Positions 50,516 through 51,281 of a stretch of DNA of 51,281 nt are shown here, one piece after another. Origin of the DNA: Planococcus maitriensis (GTDB lineage Bacteria > Bacillota > Bacilli > Bacillales_A > Planococcaceae); NCBI RefSeq assembly GCF_003289925.1, contig NZ_QLZQ01000002.1, forward strand, positions 1 through 51,281. The letters run 5' to 3'. The first letter of the stretch is position 1, and every line of letters begins with the position of its first letter. The translations under genes and the position numbers were made by a program. Under the pieces are notes generated by a model. The model made no database searches. It was given only the letters and a program-made list of their open reading frames with translations, and had not been told where the DNA came from.

Positions 50516-51281
50516 GCCAATTGACCTCCTTCATTTTCCGCACAGCTACATAAACATCCCGCTGGTTGCCGATCGGTCCGTAATAATTGAAGCCATAGCT
50601 GAGTTGGGCGTATCCCCCAACCATCTGCGTCGGTTTCATATGGATTCGTGTAGGGGCGTTATGGCTGCCCCCGCGAGTGTCGGTAATCTCGGAGCCGGGT
50701 ACGTTGATATGCTTGTCTTGGGCGTGATACATGAACATCGTGCCCCTCGGCATGCGATGGCTGACGACCGCACGGGCAGTGACGACACCGTTACGGTTGT
50801 AAACTTCCAGCCAATCGTTGTCATTGATGTCATGGGCGGCAGCATCTTCGTTATTGATCCACACCGTTGGGCCGCCACGGAATAAAGTCAACATGTGCTG
50901 GTTGTCCTGGTAAGTGGAGTGGATATTCCATTTGCCATGAGGCGTTAAATAGCGCAGTACGAGCGAGTCTACCCCGCCTTTAATTTTTTGGTCATTGTTG
51001 CCAAACACCATTGGCGGCAATGTTGGTTTATAGATGGGCAGTGCTTCACCATATTGCTGGAAAATCTCATGGTCAATATAGAAATGCTGTCTGCCGGTCA
51101 ATGTCCGGAAAGGTACGAGCCTTTCAATATTGGTGGTGAACGGTGAATACCGTCGGCCCATTTTATTGGACCCGCTGAATACCGGTGTCGGAATGACTTC
51201 CCTCGGCTGGACAGTGATGCTTTGGAACGTGATTTTTTCAGCTGCCCGGTCGGCAGAGATATCTTTTAATTCGACACCTGT
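50505..51281 (-). CDS. narG: Respiratory nitrate reductase alpha subunit, C-terminal part (cut by window edge)
   Basis: About 258 residues of the molybdopterin-dinucleotide catalytic subunit. The frame is open to the window edge and enters as TGVELKDISADRAAEKITF. The C-terminal MGD-binding domain is seen: RTLTGRQHFYIDHE, PHGKWNIHSTYQDNQHMLTLFRGGPTVWIN, VVTARAVVSHRMPRGTMFMYHAQD. Reduces nitrate to nitrite with NarH and NarI at the membrane. The nar promoter is outside the window. Confidence 0.97.
   Translation of the reverse strand, partial: TGVELKDISADRAAEKITFQSITVQPREVIPTPVFSGSNKMGRRYSPFTTNIERLVPFRTLTGRQHFYIDHEIFQQYGEALPIYKPTLPPMVFGNNDQKIKGGVDSLVLRYLTPHGKWNIHSTYQDNQHMLTLFRGGPTVWINNEDAAAHDINDNDWLEVYNRNGVVTARAVVSHRMPRGTMFMYHAQDKHINVPGSEITDTRGGSHNAPTRIHMKPTQMVGGYAQLSYGFNYYGPIGNQRDVYVAVRKMKEVNWLEN

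Overview
The window looks like a chromosomal segment of a Gram-positive Bacillales bacterium, most likely Planococcaceae (Planococcus or Planomicrobium type). This is inferred from protein style, strong AGGAGG-type ribosome binding sites, frequent TTG/GTG starts, short hairpin plus T-run terminators, a Bacillus-type HPr with His15 and Ser46, and Staphylococcus/Bacillus-type nre-nar genes. No rRNA, tRNA or CRISPR array was seen.

Region 1 (1-8.2 kb): the 5' end of a citrate synthase gene on the minus strand, an unknown protein, then a tight five-gene operon. The operon holds three different M20 metallo-hydrolases, an in-operon regulator with a GGDEF-like middle and a C-terminal winged helix, and an AbgT-family transporter. 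This suggests uptake and hydrolysis of N-acyl, aminobenzoyl-glutamate-like or N-carbamoyl amino compounds. The transporter gene carries a one-base frameshift in a T6 tract.

Region 2 (8.2-25.2 kb): mixed housekeeping and accessory genes. They include small unknown proteins, Hsp20, a DUF2243-CtaG pair, an EVE-HNH protein with an altered HNH motif, a LacI-type regulator, a YqcI/YcgG protein, a two-TM ion channel with an unusual filter, an SGNH hydrolase, acyltransferase 3, a ResA/TlpA-like thioredoxin with a membrane partner, a methyltransferase, a TsdA-like dihaem cytochrome c broken by an in-frame stop, NAD(P)HX dehydratase, a secreted M14 peptidase, an MBL hydrolase and an SDR reductase.

Region 3 (25.2-34.8 kb): an HPr gene divergent from fruR-fruK-fruA with a cre site and repeated TTATGAATGA elements, a decayed second HPr gene, small proteins, a phosphoglycerate-mutase-like phosphatase and a large UbiB/ABC1 kinase-like protein.

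Region 4 (34.8-51.3 kb): an anaerobic nitrate-respiration island. A scar region fuses a broken metal P-type ATPase to an N-terminally truncated Crp/Fnr regulator. It is followed by molybdenum cofactor genes (moeA-mobB-moaE-moaD-mobA-moaA, divergent moaC), a narK-moeB-moaB operon whose NarK carries a C-terminal PAS domain and whose promoter region has NreC-type palindromes, and narGHJI-nreABC-hemerythrin. NreA (nitrate), NreB (oxygen) and NreC should switch on narK and narGHJI without oxygen when nitrate is present, while the moa/mob/moe genes supply the cofactor for NarG.

Several genes are broken (abgT, tsdA, second HPr, P-type ATPase). Three of the breaks sit in homopolymer tracts, so sequencing error has to be separated from real decay.
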